Assembly (NCBI GenBank): GCA_944327275.1
Contig: CALVHB010000051.1
Span: 1-61,693, forward strand
Source of the DNA: Candidatus Gastranaerophilales bacterium
GTDB lineage: Bacteria; Cyanobacteriota; Vampirovibrionia; Gastranaerophilales; Gastranaerophilaceae
Direction of reading: 5' to 3'
DNA length: 61,693 nt
In this document: positions 18,841-29,160 of the stretch, in pieces
How the letters are laid out: every line of letters begins with the position of its first letter
How positions within the stretch are numbered: the stretch's first letter is position 1
Position numbers and translations under genes: made by a program
Notes under the pieces: generated by a model
Told to the model about the DNA's origin: nothing
Database searches by the model: none
The model's input: only the letters and a program-made list of their open reading frames with translations

Positions 18841-19972
18841 TATCAATTTTGTCTAATTTAATCTCGTTTTTATTTTTATGAGATTTTCTTTTTATTAAAA
18901 CCGCTGCGATTATTGCTGTTATGGGAACACAAGCAAGTATTGCTATGCTACCGATAAGTGCTGAAAGTATTTCTGTTGCAACTTGGTTGAGGTTAAAAAA
19001 TTTATTGACATCTATATTATTTGCTAAAAGAACCAAAGGTAGTGAGCTGCCAAGGTAGACCAAGATTAGAGTGTTTGACATTGTGCCTATTATATCTCTT
19101 CCAACATTCATTCCTGATTTGAAAAGTTGTTTTACTGATAGAGAATTGTCTGTTTCGTAAATTTCATTTATAGTGCTTGCTATTGATACGGACGTATCCA
19201 TCAAAGCTCCTAGTGCAGCAATAACCATTGAAGCAGAGAGTATTCCTGTAAAACTTAAATCGGGTCTTGCAGTGTATAAAAACATATTTTCTTCACCCGC
19301 AAATCCTGTTAAATGTGCAAAATATATTGCAAGCATTGAAAGAGCTCCTGCAAATATTAAACTTGAAGAGGTTCCAATAATTGCGGAAGAACTTTTGGAG
19401 TTAAATCCGCCAACAAGATATATTGTGATAATTGTTGATAATATTCCGACAAGAACAGAGGAAGCTATAGGGCAAAAACCGTTTAATATCATTGGCATTA
19501 GCATAAAGAATATTAAAGCTATTGTTGATATTATAGAAACTATGCTTGTGATCCCTTTTTTATGTCCTATTAAAATCAGCATAAAAAAGAATATCCCGGT
19601 AAACAAAAATATTTGGTTATCTCGTTTAATATCTGCTATAAAAAAATCTACATCTTCTGCAGTTGCAACTGTCTCAGAAACTGGTTCTACGTGTAAAATT
19701 ACTTTATCTCCCTTTGATAAATTTATATCATATGCAGGATTGCCGGTTAACATATTGTCAACTATCCTTTCTGAACCTTTAAATTGGCCTGATAGAACTT
19801 TAATTGTAACTTCTTGTTTTGTAGTTTCTGTTTGATTTATTTCATTTGTATCTTGATATTTTATTTCTTCTACAATTCCTACTTCAGATGGAAGTACTGG
19901 TTTTGTTTCATCTGCAAATATTGGGTTTATAAATCCAATTAGTGTTAAAATTGTTATTAATAATATTCTCAT
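18833..19972 (-). CDS. YibE/F family membrane protein
   Basis: 379 residues. Signal-like N-terminus (MRILLITILTLIGFINPIFADE), a periplasmic domain of about 100 residues with 'GDKVILHVEP', then eight or so membrane helices with the family's 'GHKKGITSIVSIISTIALIFF' and 'GALMDTSVSIASTINEI' stretches. Function of YibE/F proteins is not established; transport is suspected. I start at 19972 because GGAGAT precedes this ATG; an upstream frame to 20029 has no ribosome site and no signal sequence. Confidence 0.85.
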   Translation of the reverse strand: MRILLITILTLIGFINPIFADETKPVLPSEVGIVEEIKYQDTNEINQTETTKQEVTIKVLSGQFKGSERIVDNMLTGNPAYDINLSKGDKVILHVEPVSETVATAEDVDFFIADIKRDNQIFLFTGIFFFMLILIGHKKGITSIVSIISTIALIFFMLMPMILNGFCPIASSVLVGILSTIITIYLVGGFNSKSSSAIIGTSSSLIFAGALSMLAIYFAHLTGFAGEENMFLYTARPDLSFTGILSASMVIAALGALMDTSVSIASTINEIYETDNSLSVKQLFKSGMNVGRDIIGTMSNTLILVYLGSSLPLVLLANNIDVNKFFNLNQVATEILSALIGSIAILACVPITAIIAAVLIKRKSHKNKNEIKLDKIDIN

Positions 19973-20016
19973 AATATCTCCAATCCTTGTAAAAAGATTA
20001 CCATAAAAAATAAATT

Positions 20017-20045
20017 TTGAAATAATCACATTTATATGTTATAAT
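20017..20045 (+). promoter_or_regulatory. Promoter of pilin-like gene 20070
   Basis: TTGAAA (20017-20022), 17-base spacer, TATAAT (20040-20045): near consensus. Confidence 0.8.
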
Positions 20046-20069
20046 AGTTAATATTTATAGAGGAAGTAA

Positions 20070-20753
20070 TTGGGGGATTTTATATTGTTTTTAAATTTTA
20101 AAAGGAGCAAAGTTTTAGGTTTTACTCTAGCTGAAGTTTTGGTAACTGTTGGTATAATTGGTGTTGTTGCAGCTTTAACTATGCCAACATTAGTTCAAAA
20201 TCATCAAAGAAAAGTCTATGTTACTCAACTGAGAAAAGTTTGTACAGAGCTTGAACAGTCTTTTGTAAGGTACATAAATGACAGAAATGCCGTAAATTTA
20301 AGAGAAGCAGGTAATTTAACTACAACAGATGGTATTGCAAGTTTTTTTAACAGATACTTTAATGTTGTAAAAGAATGTAATGATAGCTTTTGTTTTACAG
20401 ATTATAAATGTTTAGATGGAGACTGTTACGGAGGGTATTTTAATACAGAAAGGTCAGTTAATCTATCATCAGGGACGTTAATAGGATTTAATGAAGCTGG
20501 TGTGGATAATTTATTTATTAACTTTCTTGTTGATGTTAATGGAGAACAAGGCCCCAACATCGCAGGTAGAGACATCTTTTTTATAACCGCAGATGTAAAT
20601 GGTAAGCTTGAAGATTTTGGTTATATGTTTGCCCAAATTGTTGGTGGTGGTCAAGATATTGATAGAGAGGATATATTCGAACAAGGTTGTGCAAGCCAAG
20701 GGCTTGGCTGTTATGGAAAAGTTGTATTAGACGGATGGGAAATGAAATACTAG
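20070..20753 (+). CDS. Type IV pilin-like protein
   Basis: About 227 residues from a TTG start with AGAGGAAG upstream. Leader to KRSKVLG, then [22 protein letters not shown] (prepilin site, Glu +5). The globular part has Cys-rich loops ('[19 protein letters not shown]'), the '[18 protein letters not shown]' motif and ends '[10 protein letters not shown]'. Unlike the three other pilin-like genes it has a normal promoter with a leader and ribosome site, and no G10 leader ORF. The 3' end overlaps ruvB by four bases, tail to tail. Confidence 0.87.
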   Translation: MGDFILFLNFKRSKVLGFTLAEVLVTVGIIGVVAALTMPTLVQNHQRKVYVTQLRKVCTELEQSFVRYINDRNAVNLREAGNLTTTDGIASFFNRYFNVVKECNDSFCFTDYKCLDGDCYGGYFNTERSVNLSSGTLIGFNEAGVDNLFINFLVDVNGEQGPNIAGRDIFFITADVNGKLEDFGYMFAQIVGGGQDIDREDIFEQGCASQGLGCYGKVVLDGWEMKY

Positions 20754-21829
20754 TAGAATAAACTTTTTTGCTCGTTTATATCAATATTTTTGTAACCCAG
20801 ATGTCTGTATGTTGCAGGTGAAACTTTTCTCCCGCGAGGGGTTCTTTGTAGCAGACCAGCTTGGAGTAGGAAAGGTTCGCAAACATCTTCAATTGTTCTT
20901 ACGTCTTCCCCTATAGCTGCTGCTATTGTTTCTATTCCTACAGGACCTCCATCATATTTTTCAATAATGAGTTTTAGAAGGCTTCTATCTGTACTGTCTA
21001 GGCCGTAGTTGTCAATTTTTAAAATATCTAAAGATTTGTTAGCGATATCTTCAGTTATTCGTCCATCATGTTTTACCAGAGCATAATCTGCAACTCGTTT
21101 TACAAGTCTGTTTGCTATACGAGGGGTTCCTCTTGAACGCTTTGCGATTGCATGTGCTCCTTGTTCTGAAATTTCAATATTTAAAATTCCGGCAGTTCTT
21201 TTTATAACTTGTGCAAGTTCATCTTCTGTGTAGAATTCCAATCTATGTATTATTCCAAATCTATCTCTTAAAGGACCCGACAATTCACCTGCTTTTGTTG
21301 TTGCGCCAATGAGAGTAAATTTGGGGAGGGGAACTCTTAATGTTTTAACAGTTTGAGCTTTCCCTGTTGTCATGTCTAAGAAAAAATCTTCCATTGCTGG
21401 GTATAAAATTTCTTCTGCAACTTTGTTAAGTCTGTGTATTTCGTCAATAAACAGTATTTCTCCACCTTTTAAAGACATTAATATTCCGATTATATCTCTA
21501 GGTCTTTCAAGTGCAGGTGCAGAGGTTATTTTGATATCTACTCCCATTTGTTCTGCAATAACTCCTGCAAGTGTAGTTTTCCCAAGACCTGGAGGACCGT
21601 AAAATAAAAGATGGTCTAGAGGTAACTCTCTTTTTTTTGCAGCAGCAATAGAAATTTTTAAAGTTTCCTTGAGAGCAGTTTGCCCAATGTAGGTGTCAAA
21701 CGATTTTGGACGAATACAGTTTTCAAAATTTTTGTCATTTTCAAGGCATTCACATTTTAGAACAGAATGTTTTTTCTTTTCTGCTATATTTTTGCTCTTA
21801 AAATCATTGTCGTCTGCAATTATACTCAT
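20750..21829 (-). CDS. ruvB: Holliday junction helicase RuvB
   Basis: AAA+ motor that drives branch migration with RuvA. Walker [13 protein letters not shown], Walker [12 protein letters not shown], sensor [19 protein letters not shown] and the C-terminal winged helix '[15 protein letters not shown]' are present. 359 residues; the first about 35 (rich in Lys/Asp/Cys) extend beyond the usual N-terminus. GAGGAAAG precedes ATG. ruvA and ruvC are not in the window. Confidence 0.95.
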   Translation of the reverse strand: MSIIADDNDFKSKNIAEKKKHSVLKCECLENDKNFENCIRPKSFDTYIGQTALKETLKISIAAAKKRELPLDHLLFYGPPGLGKTTLAGVIAEQMGVDIKITSAPALERPRDIIGILMSLKGGEILFIDEIHRLNKVAEEILYPAMEDFFLDMTTGKAQTVKTLRVPLPKFTLIGATTKAGELSGPLRDRFGIIHRLEFYTEDELAQVIKRTAGILNIEISEQGAHAIAKRSRGTPRIANRLVKRVADYALVKHDGRITEDIANKSLDILKIDNYGLDSTDRSLLKLIIEKYDGGPVGIETIAAAIGEDVRTIEDVCEPFLLQAGLLQRTPRGRKVSPATYRHLGYKNIDINEQKSLFY

Positions 21830-21897
21830 TGTCTTTCCTCAATATTTATGATATCATAAACTTATTAATTAGAACAGTTCGTTAAGAAGGAGAAGCT

Positions 21898-23067
21898 ATG
21901 AAAATATCAGAACGTTTAGAAAAAATCCCACCTTATTTGTTTGCGGAAATAGATAGAAAAATTGCAGAAGCAAAGGCAAAAGGTGTAGATATTATAAGTT
22001 TAGGCATTGGGGATCCTGACTCTCCTACACTGCAGCCAGTTGTTGATGAAATGCATAGAGCTATTGATAATCCGAAAAATCACGATTATCCGCCTTATAA
22101 CGGAACTGAAAAATTTAGAAAGGCAGCTTGCGGATGGATGAAAAAACGTTTTGGTGTTGAACTTGATCCGGACAAAGAAATGCTTGCTAATATTGGCTCA
22201 AAGGAAGCTATTGCACATATCTTTTTTGCATTTGTTGATAAAGGTGACTATACTTTAGTACCTGATCCGGGATACCCTGTGTATCATAATGCTACAATTT
22301 TTGCTGGCGGTACTCCTTATGAAATGCCATTGTTGGAAGAAAATGGCTTTTTACCTGATTTTGATAAAATCCCTGAAGATATTGCTAAAAAGTCAAAGTT
22401 GATGTTTTTAAATTATCCAAATAACCCGACAAGTGCAGTTGCGGACTTGGATTTCTTCAAAAAAGCTGTTGATTTCTGTAAAAAATATGATATATTACTA
22501 TGTTCTGATATGGCATATTCTGAAATGACATTTGATGGTTATAAAGCTCCATCTGTTCTTCAGGTAGAAGGAGCAAAAGATGTTGCAATTGAGTTTTATT
22601 CTCATTCAAAATCATACAATATGACAGGATGGAGAGTCGGTTTTGTATGCGGTAATGCTGATGCTGTAAAAGCTTTAGGTACAATAAAAAATAATATCGA
22701 TTCAGGAACTTTTAAAGCGATTCAAGATGCAGCAGCTGTTGCTTTTGATGTTGATGAAAAATATATTATTGATTTGAATAAAATGTATCAAGAACGTAGA
22801 GATGCGGCAGAAGAAGGGTTTAGAGAACTTGGTTGGGATATAAAACCTTCAAAAGCAACATTTTATCTCTGGCTGCCTGTTCCAAAAGGTATGTCTTCCG
22901 AAGAATTTGTTACTGTGATGTTGGAAAAAGCTCATGTGGTTGTTCCTCCAGGAAATGGTTATGGAAAATATGGAGAAGGCTACTTTAGAGTTGCTCTGAC
23001 AAAAGATGTTGATACAATTAAAGAATGTATTAGAAGAATGAAACAGGCAGGAATTAGGTATAATTAG
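21898..23067 (+). CDS. dapL: LL-diaminopimelate aminotransferase
   Basis: PLP-dependent class I/II aminotransferase. The start 'RLEKIPPYLFAEIDRKIAEAKAKG' and 'LGIGDPDSPT' are typical of DapL, which converts tetrahydrodipicolinate to LL-diaminopimelate in one step for lysine and peptidoglycan; this route is shared by cyanobacteria, chlamydiae and plants. The PLP lysine lies in 'SHSKSYNMTGWRVGF' (about residue 236); 'NYPNNPT' binds the cofactor. 389 residues, full. AGAAGGAGAAG precedes ATG. A broader aminotransferase role is possible. Confidence 0.88.
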   Translation: MKISERLEKIPPYLFAEIDRKIAEAKAKGVDIISLGIGDPDSPTLQPVVDEMHRAIDNPKNHDYPPYNGTEKFRKAACGWMKKRFGVELDPDKEMLANIGSKEAIAHIFFAFVDKGDYTLVPDPGYPVYHNATIFAGGTPYEMPLLEENGFLPDFDKIPEDIAKKSKLMFLNYPNNPTSAVADLDFFKKAVDFCKKYDILLCSDMAYSEMTFDGYKAPSVLQVEGAKDVAIEFYSHSKSYNMTGWRVGFVCGNADAVKALGTIKNNIDSGTFKAIQDAAAVAFDVDEKYIIDLNKMYQERRDAAEEGFRELGWDIKPSKATFYLWLPVPKGMSSEEFVTVMLEKAHVVVPPGNGYGKYGEGYFRVALTKDVDTIKECIRRMKQAGIRYN

Positions 23068-23077
23068 TTCCTAATAA

Positions 23078-23106
23078 TTGCTTAAAAGCTGGTAGGATGG
23101 TATAAT
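23078..23106 (+). promoter_or_regulatory. Leaderless promoter of the zinc-ribbon/TPR gene
   Basis: TTGCTT (23078-23083), 17-base spacer, TATAAT (23101-23106), six bases, then ATG 23113. Confidence 0.65.
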
Positions 23107-23112
23107 TTTCAT

Positions 23113-26100
23113 ATGGAATGTCCAAAATGCGGTTATGAAATAGACGATAAAGCCATGGTATGCCCGAATTGTAAAAAGGTTCTAAAGCTGGTATGCCCGA
23201 TTTGTCGTACTGTTAATGATTCTAATACTTGTAAAAAATGTGGTTATGTGATTATTTCAAAATGCCATAACTGTGGGAAAATTAATCAAACTATCAATAA
23301 AAAATGCAGAAAATGCGGCTTTGATACAGAAAAAAGTGTAATAATGAATGAGTCAAATTCTGATGATTTTGTAATTTTGACTATTGATTTTCCTAATATT
23401 GATGAAATAAAAAATATTCTTGGTTCAGTTAAACTTTTGAATAAGTTTAAAGTAAACCTTGATAAAATTATTCTTGAATATACTAAATCAGTTAAGTTAA
23501 GACGACAAATTATTGGAAGTACTTATGTCATAAGATTTGATAAAGATTATACCTTTAACAGTTCTGCTGATTCTGCAGTCAAGGGTGCAATTGAGTTGTT
23601 GAATAAAATTACTGCAATGAACTGTAAGTTGACTCAAAAGAAAAATTCTACTGTTCGTTGCAATATGTTTTTATTGAAACGTTCTTTAGACTCAGATCCT
23701 AATAATTTGGATTCAGGTTTTAATATTAGCCTATTGAATAATATTTCAAAGAAAAAAAATGACAAAATCTTAAATACCTTCCAAGTTCTGGTTGATGATT
23801 CTGTTTCAAGTGTACTTGGCAGTGATTATCATTTGTCACCTTTGAATTCTGTTCTGGTTAATAATGAAATGGAAATGTTTTATGAACTTGATTTAAGGGA
23901 ATTTGTTAAAGTTGAATATCCTGTAGAAGAAGAGGATGAGGTTGAGATTCCTAATTTTGTTCAAAATATGCTTATAGAACAAGATAAATTGGACGGAGAA
24001 GCTTTAAATAACCTTAGTTCTACTGATTCTGATGCTATTTATGATATTGAAACAATAAATTTTGATGAAATAAATAGTGAATTCATGCGGGTTGAAAATG
24101 TTGATGTATTGTTTCATGTATTAAATAAATTTCAGACAACTCCTAAAGGTATAGTTGCTATTAAAGCTCATGAAATGTATAGACCGTATTCTTTGAAAGT
24201 TTTGAATACTCTTTCAGATACAGGAAAGTTTAATAATATAATTTCTATTACTTGTTATGATGAAATGAAATATTCACCTTATTCATTTTTTAGAGATTTA
24301 GTCTCTGCTATTTTTGAATATACTGTTTCTCAAAAGCTTTTTTATCAAAATGATTTTTCAATGTTTAAATCTGTAGATCCGGATGGATTGATTAGGGATT
24401 TGATAATGTTGCAAAAAAGAGAAAATCAAAATAATGAGGATACAAGATATGTTTATTTTGATATTTTCTTGACATTGTTACAGGTAATTCCAAAGACTGT
24501 TATTTTTATTGAAGATTTTGACAAAATTGATACAAGTTCATATGATGTTTTGAAATTCTTATTTGGAGCATTTGAACAATTAGATATAAGCTTTTTAATT
24601 ACTTATAGTAAAGATTTTTCATTGCATAAGGATTGTCATTTCTTGTTAAGTAAACCTTATTACACAGAAATATCTTTGAAACCAACACCTTTTGAAAAGT
24701 TAATTGAAAATAATAAAATTTATTATAGAAATATATTAAATAATTTTTATTTCCATAGAATTGCTAAATACGCTTGTGGTAGTTCATTGTTTATAGATAT
24801 TGCAATTCAATACTTAATTGAATCGGGAGTATTTGCTGCAGATGACGATAGTATTGAAATGATTAATCCTAAGACAATAATTATTCCATCAAATTTGAAC
24901 AGATTAGTTGCAAGAAGGTTAAATTTGTTAAAAGATGATGTAGATGCTATGAAGTTTTTGACATCAGTTATTCTTTTAGGTACTCGTGTTGATATGGCAA
25001 CTGTAGACAGCTTAGAGTATAAAAATAAAACTGAAATAATAGAAAAACTTTCAAATATGGGGTATATGTATCAATTTAATAACTGTATATATTTCCCTAA
25101 TTACAATTTAATAAGAGATAATTTATTACAGACAATAAATAAAATATACTTGAAAGATGTTGCAAAGGATTTATTTGAAAAGGTCTTCAATGATGATATG
25201 CCTAGCCCTGTTAAGGCATATTTGCACGGCTTGTTGGGTGATGTTGAAAGTGAAAGAAAACAATGGGAATTATTGGCTGATATAAACTTGTCTTTGGGAG
25301 ATTTTAGTTCGTATTTGAATTGTACTAATAAAATTTTGGAATTACTTGATAAAAATACTGACCCTGAGCAAGCAGAAGATGTTCAAGCATACAAGTTAAA
25401 GTTGTATGAGGATATTTCAAATAATTTATATGATTATGTGCCTGATAAAACATCTGAAATTGCTGAAGAAACATTGAAAAATCTTGAAGCTACAAAGGAT
25501 ACAGATAAGATTATTCTACTATGTAATAAGATGATAAATGGTGCTTTAGGGACTGGTGATTATAATCATGCTTTAGAACTAACGTATAAAGTATTAGCCT
25601 TACTCCCTTATTCTTCACTAAATCCTTCTGATCCTACTTTTAACAAGTACTTTTTCTTGATGTCATTAGTTCACATCCAAATATTGTTTAATGTCGGCGC
25701 TTTAAAAGATTCTTTGGATATCGGATATAAGGTTCTAAATTTTGTAAATGACAGTACATTGCCAATGTTAAAACCTGATTATTTTACTGATGAAGATTTT
25801 AGAGCATTAGTTATTGATTCAGTTGGTTATGCTGCTTTGGCTAATGTATTGTTATTATTTGGTAATGTTGAACAGTTTTTGGAAATTGTAAGAAAGGATT
25901 TATCTGGAGTTCCAAAGTCTTATGATTTATTTGTTGCGTTGCAAGATTTAATGCATGGTCGGACTATTTCTGTTGAAGGGTTGAATGTTGATGAAAATGA
26001 CCGTTTTGGAATGGTTGTATTGAATATTATCAATGCATTTTTATTATCTGATGGTGATTATAATATTTTTGCAGAACATATTTATAAGGCAAAAATTTCT

Positions 26101-26628
26101 GCAAAAATTACAAAATTGCATCAATTAGAATTGTTCGCAGATTTATTAATTGGTTATGCATATATGCAATTAGGTTCTTATAAGAAAGCAGAATCGATTG
26201 TATATAAAATAATTAAAACTACTAATTCAAACGGAATGACTACATTATTATATGTGGCTTGGTTTGTTATGGGTGAATTGAATTTAAAACAACACAAATA
26301 TGATGTCGCATTTGGCATTGTTAATAATTCATTGATTCAGTTGGAAAAAAATAACATAACAAGTGAATATCTTTTAATGTTATTTAAATATAGTATGTAC
26401 AAGATCATGATGTTTAAAAAACAATATGACATTGCTGATATATGTATAAATCATGCAAAGTACATAGCAGCTAAGTATGGTATAATGTTTAATTTTGATA
26501 CAAATGCAGAACATTACGCAACTGTTGAACAAGATCAGATGGCTTTTGACAGTGTTGAAGATAATTTAAACGATGTCCAGTGTGAAGATAATTCTAAAAA
26601 TTCAGTAGTAGAGGAGAGTGAAGAATAA
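23113..26628 (+). CDS. Large zinc-ribbon, degenerate cyclase/ATPase and TPR protein
   Basis: 1171 residues. Residues 1-75 hold four zinc-ribbon pairs (CPKCGYE, CPNCKK, CPICRTV, CHNCGK and more). About 85-200 reads like a decayed class III cyclase-type alpha/beta domain. About 330-600 looks like an AAA_16/STAND-type ATPase: a Walker-B-like VIFIEDFDKID is present but the expected P-loop position reads KGIVAIKAHEMYRPYS with no GKS/T, so nucleotide binding is doubtful. From about 700 to 1130 it is helical with TPR-like repeats. Overall plan matches the predicted-ATPase/adenylate-cyclase scaffolds, probably a signalling scaffold. Ends one base into glgA's ATG (TAATG), so coupled to glycogen synthesis. 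Confidence 0.75.
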   Translation: MECPKCGYEIDDKAMVCPNCKKVLKLVCPICRTVNDSNTCKKCGYVIISKCHNCGKINQTINKKCRKCGFDTEKSVIMNESNSDDFVILTIDFPNIDEIKNILGSVKLLNKFKVNLDKIILEYTKSVKLRRQIIGSTYVIRFDKDYTFNSSADSAVKGAIELLNKITAMNCKLTQKKNSTVRCNMFLLKRSLDSDPNNLDSGFNISLLNNISKKKNDKILNTFQVLVDDSVSSVLGSDYHLSPLNSVLVNNEMEMFYELDLREFVKVEYPVEEEDEVEIPNFVQNMLIEQDKLDGEALNNLSSTDSDAIYDIETINFDEINSEFMRVENVDVLFHVLNKFQTTPKGIVAIKAHEMYRPYSLKVLNTLSDTGKFNNIISITCYDEMKYSPYSFFRDLVSAIFEYTVSQKLFYQNDFSMFKSVDPDGLIRDLIMLQKRENQNNEDTRYVYFDIFLTLLQVIPKTVIFIEDFDKIDTSSYDVLKFLFGAFEQLDISFLITYSKDFSLHKDCHFLLSKPYYTEISLKPTPFEKLIENNKIYYRNILNNFYFHRIAKYACGSSLFIDIAIQYLIESGVFAADDDSIEMINPKTIIIPSNLNRLVARRLNLLKDDVDAMKFLTSVILLGTRVDMATVDSLEYKNKTEIIEKLSNMGYMYQFNNCIYFPNYNLIRDNLLQTINKIYLKDVAKDLFEKVFNDDMPSPVKAYLHGLLGDVESERKQWELLADINLSLGDFSSYLNCTNKILELLDKNTDPEQAEDVQAYKLKLYEDISNNLYDYVPDKTSEIAEETLKNLEATKDTDKIILLCNKMINGALGTGDYNHALELTYKVLALLPYSSLNPSDPTFNKYFFLMSLVHIQILFNVGALKDSLDIGYKVLNFVNDSTLPMLKPDYFTDEDFRALVIDSVGYAALANVLLLFGNVEQFLEIVRKDLSGVPKSYDLFVALQDLMHGRTISVEGLNVDENDRFGMVVLNIINAFLLSDGDYNIFAEHIYKAKISAKITKLHQLELFADLLIGYAYMQLGSYKKAESIVYKIIKTTNSNGMTTLLYVAWFVMGELNLKQHKYDVAFGIVNNSLIQLEKNNITSEYLLMLFKYSMYKIMMFKKQYDIADICINHAKYIAAKYGIMFNFDTNAEHYATVEQDQMAFDSVEDNLNDVQCEDNSKNSVVEESEE

Positions 26629-28070
26629 TGAAAATTTTATTTGCAGCAGCTGAAGTAGCACCTTTTTCAAAAGCAGGGGGACTTGCTGATGTTGTAGGAA
26701 GCTTGCCTAAATACATTGAGAAAGATGCAGAAATAGCGATTTTTACTCCTTTACATGGACTTATTGATGTTAATAAATATGGTATTAAAGAACTTGAAAA
26801 TTCCGAAATGTGGTTAACCTTTAACGGAATGGGACATAAGTTTAAATTATTCATGTGTAAATTACCGGGGTCTGATATAAACGTATTTTTTGTGCACAAT
26901 GATTGGTATTTTACCTGTTTTAAAGAAGTATATCCAAAATGGCTGGATCCTAGATATGAACATGAACGTTATATAGCTTTTTCTTTAGCTACTATGGAGT
27001 ATGCAAAATTGTTAAACTTCCGTGCTGATGTAATTCACGCTAATGATTGGCATACTGCTATGATACCTGTATATCTTCACAGTAATTATAGATTTGATGA
27101 TTTTTGGGAGAACACAAAAACTGTATTTGAAATTCATAATTTAGCCTATCAAGGTGTGTGGTTTGAAGATGTTCTAGATTTTGCTAATATGCGCAAAGAT
27201 ATTGTCTATAATGAATGGGGTGTAGAGCATTTTGGAAAAGTAAATTGGATGAAAGGTGCAATAAATTATTCAGATAAGGTTGTTGCAGTATCACCAACTT
27301 ATGCTAAAGAGATTTTAACCGGTGAATACGGTGAGGGTATGGACTATACTCTTAGGATGAATCAACATAAACTTGTTGGTATACTTAACGGAATTGATTA
27401 TGATGTTTTCAATCCTAAGTCTGATAAGAATATTGTAAAAAATTACGATGTAAAGACTTGTTCAAATAAAGAGGAAAATAAAAAATACCTCTGCGATTAT
27501 TTTGGATTAAAGTATGATCCTCAGCGACCTCTATTTGCGATGGTTTCAAGACTTGTTGGTCAAAAAGGTATCGATCTAATTCGTCAGTGCGAAGGAGAAT
27601 TGAAAAATATAAATGCCGATTTTATATTCCTTGGTAGTGGTGAAAAAGATTATGAAAATCTTTTAATTTGGTTGTCAAATAATTCTTCAAATATACGTGC
27701 ATATATTGGATATAAAGGAGATTTGGCTAACAAAATATATGCAGGCAGTGATTTTTATTTGATGCCATCTAGATTTGAACCTTGTGGTTTGAGTCAGTTA
27801 ATTGCAATGCGATATGGAACTTTACCTGTTGTGCGAGCAACAGGCGGTCTTGAAGATACAGTTGTTGGCTATCCAATGGAAAATTCTACTGGATTTAAAT
27901 TCTGGGGGTATAATGGTTGGGATATGATGCAGGCTATTAATTGTGCTATCGGGGTATATGGTGATAAATATACTTTCAACGCTATGAGAAAATCTGCCAT
28001 GGATGCTGATTTTTCTTGGAAAAAGAGTTCGAAGTTATATCTTGATATGTATAAAAGTCTTTCTAATTAA
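26628..28070 (+). CDS. glgA: Glycogen synthase (ADP-glucose type)
   Basis: GT5 glycosyltransferase adding glucose from ADP-glucose to glycogen. The N-terminal ADP-glucose site KAGGLADVVGSLPK and the C-terminal 'MPSRFEPCGLSQL' with catalytic Glu are clear; 480 residues, full length. Its ATG shares a base with the stop of the large TPR protein, so translation is coupled; no promoter of its own is seen. A scaffold-glycogen link is inferred only from this overlap. Confidence 0.95.
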   Translation: MKILFAAAEVAPFSKAGGLADVVGSLPKYIEKDAEIAIFTPLHGLIDVNKYGIKELENSEMWLTFNGMGHKFKLFMCKLPGSDINVFFVHNDWYFTCFKEVYPKWLDPRYEHERYIAFSLATMEYAKLLNFRADVIHANDWHTAMIPVYLHSNYRFDDFWENTKTVFEIHNLAYQGVWFEDVLDFANMRKDIVYNEWGVEHFGKVNWMKGAINYSDKVVAVSPTYAKEILTGEYGEGMDYTLRMNQHKLVGILNGIDYDVFNPKSDKNIVKNYDVKTCSNKEENKKYLCDYFGLKYDPQRPLFAMVSRLVGQKGIDLIRQCEGELKNINADFIFLGSGEKDYENLLIWLSNNSSNIRAYIGYKGDLANKIYAGSDFYLMPSRFEPCGLSQLIAMRYGTLPVVRATGGLEDTVVGYPMENSTGFKFWGYNGWDMMQAINCAIGVYGDKYTFNAMRKSAMDADFSWKKSSKLYLDMYKSLSN

Positions 28071-28077
28071 TTTAAAC

Positions 28078-28105
28078 TTGTCAAAAATTTTCTGTAGGGC
28101 ATACT
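28078..28105 (+). promoter_or_regulatory. Leaderless promoter of EamA gene
   Basis: TTGTCA (28078-28083), 16-base spacer, CATACT (28100-28105), then six bases and ATG 28112. Confidence 0.45.
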
Positions 28106-28111
28106 GTTGTT

Positions 28112-28996
28112 ATGGAAAATGCTTTACGTAAGGATTATTTAAAATTACATGTGTCAGTTTTGTTAGCTGGGTTTACCGGTATATTTGGAAAACTTATTAC
28201 ACTGAATGAGGTTCTTTTAGTGTGGTATCGGTTGTTTTTTTCTCTGGTGATTTTTTACTTATTATTGCTAATTTATAGGAAAGTTCCAAAAGATTCTCTC
28301 AAAGATATTACTAAGATTTCTTGTATCGGGGCTCTTTTAGGCCTTCATTTTTTATTATTTTTTGCAAGCATAAAGTATGCAAATGTATCTGTAGGAGTTG
28401 TTTGCTATTCTCTTGTTGGATTTTTTACTGTGATATTTGAGCCATTGCTATGTAAAAAGAAATTGTCTTTAATTGAATTGTTTTACAGTCTTATAGCAGT
28501 TGTTGGCATAAGTTTAATATTTAACATTGATACTCATTATCGTTTTGGTATAATTCTTGGGGTTTTATCTTCTGCTGTATTTGCTATTTATACTATTTTG
28601 AATAAAACGGTTGGAGAAAGTCGAAATGTTAAAAGTCTCCTCTTATATGAACTTTTTGGAGGGACCTTATTTGTAAGTATGGTTATCCCATTTTTTCTTT
28701 GGTTTGGAAATGTTGAGTTTGTATTACCATCTATTACTAATATTTTTTATCTTTTTATACTTGTATTTTTTTGTACTATCGGTCTTTATATTTTACATAT
28801 TCAAGTATTAAAAACAATTCCGGCATTTACTGTGAGTTTGTGTGGTAATCTAGAGCCTGTTTACGGGATTCTGTTAGCAGTTATTTTTCTTGGAGAAGCA
28901 AGAGAATTGTCATTAACTTTTTTTATAGGAATGTTTTTAATCCTTTTATCTGTTTTTTTACAAACTGGAAGTTCAAAAAAAGTGTCTAATGCTTAA
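28112..28996 (+). CDS. EamA/DMT-family transporter
   Basis: 294 residues with ten predicted membrane helices in two five-helix halves, the EamA (drug/metabolite transporter) plan: 'VSVLLAGFTGIFGKLI' and 'LLLYELFGGTLFVSMV' mark the repeats, and 'LCGNLEPVYGILLAVIFLGEA' is the conserved C-terminal signature. Substrate unknown (amino acids or metabolites in relatives). No ribosome site; probable leaderless start. Confidence 0.88.
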   Translation: MENALRKDYLKLHVSVLLAGFTGIFGKLITLNEVLLVWYRLFFSLVIFYLLLLIYRKVPKDSLKDITKISCIGALLGLHFLLFFASIKYANVSVGVVCYSLVGFFTVIFEPLLCKKKLSLIELFYSLIAVVGISLIFNIDTHYRFGIILGVLSSAVFAIYTILNKTVGESRNVKSLLLYELFGGTLFVSMVIPFFLWFGNVEFVLPSITNIFYLFILVFFCTIGLYILHIQVLKTIPAFTVSLCGNLEPVYGILLAVIFLGEARELSLTFFIGMFLILLSVFLQTGSSKKVSNA

Positions 28997-29056
28997 CTTT
29001 ATTTTTTTTTATTAATATGATATTATAGATTTGTGATATTTAGAAAGGAGCAATAT

Positions 29057-29104
29057 ATGAAAAAGGTTAGCTTGTCAAGCATTTCGGGGGGGGGGCATTT
29101 CTAG
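29057..29104 (+). CDS. Short leader ORF with G10 run
   Basis: 15 residues, MKKVSLSSISGGGHF, from ATG to TAG with AAAGGAG upstream. The three glycines are encoded by the G10 run. The same first 13 residues are encoded at 34653. GGAGC at the ribosome site and GCTCC just after the stop (29106-29110) could pair and hide the site. Lys-Lys start and Gly-Gly-Gly end recall secreted peptide leaders, but I have no proof it is more than a regulatory leader. Confidence 0.5.
   Translation: MKKVSLSSISGGGHF
29086..29095 (+). repeat. G10 homopolymer
   Basis: Ten consecutive G's inside the leader ORF. Confidence 0.9.
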
Positions 29105-29126
29105 GCTCCATACAAGGATTTAGGAC

Positions 29127-29154
29127 TTGTAAAAATAGCAAAATAAAGTATAAT
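29127..29154 (+). promoter_or_regulatory. Leaderless promoter of pilin-like gene
   Basis: TTGTAA (29127-29132), 16-base spacer, TATAAT (29149-29154), six bases (AGTGAT), ATG 29161. The same layout is kept at 34723-34750. Confidence 0.65.
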
Positions 29155-29160
29155 AGTGAT

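Noticed and set aside
19173..19835. 220-residue + strand ORF inside yibE/F
   Set aside because: Shadow of the conserved membrane protein on the other strand; no ribosome site.
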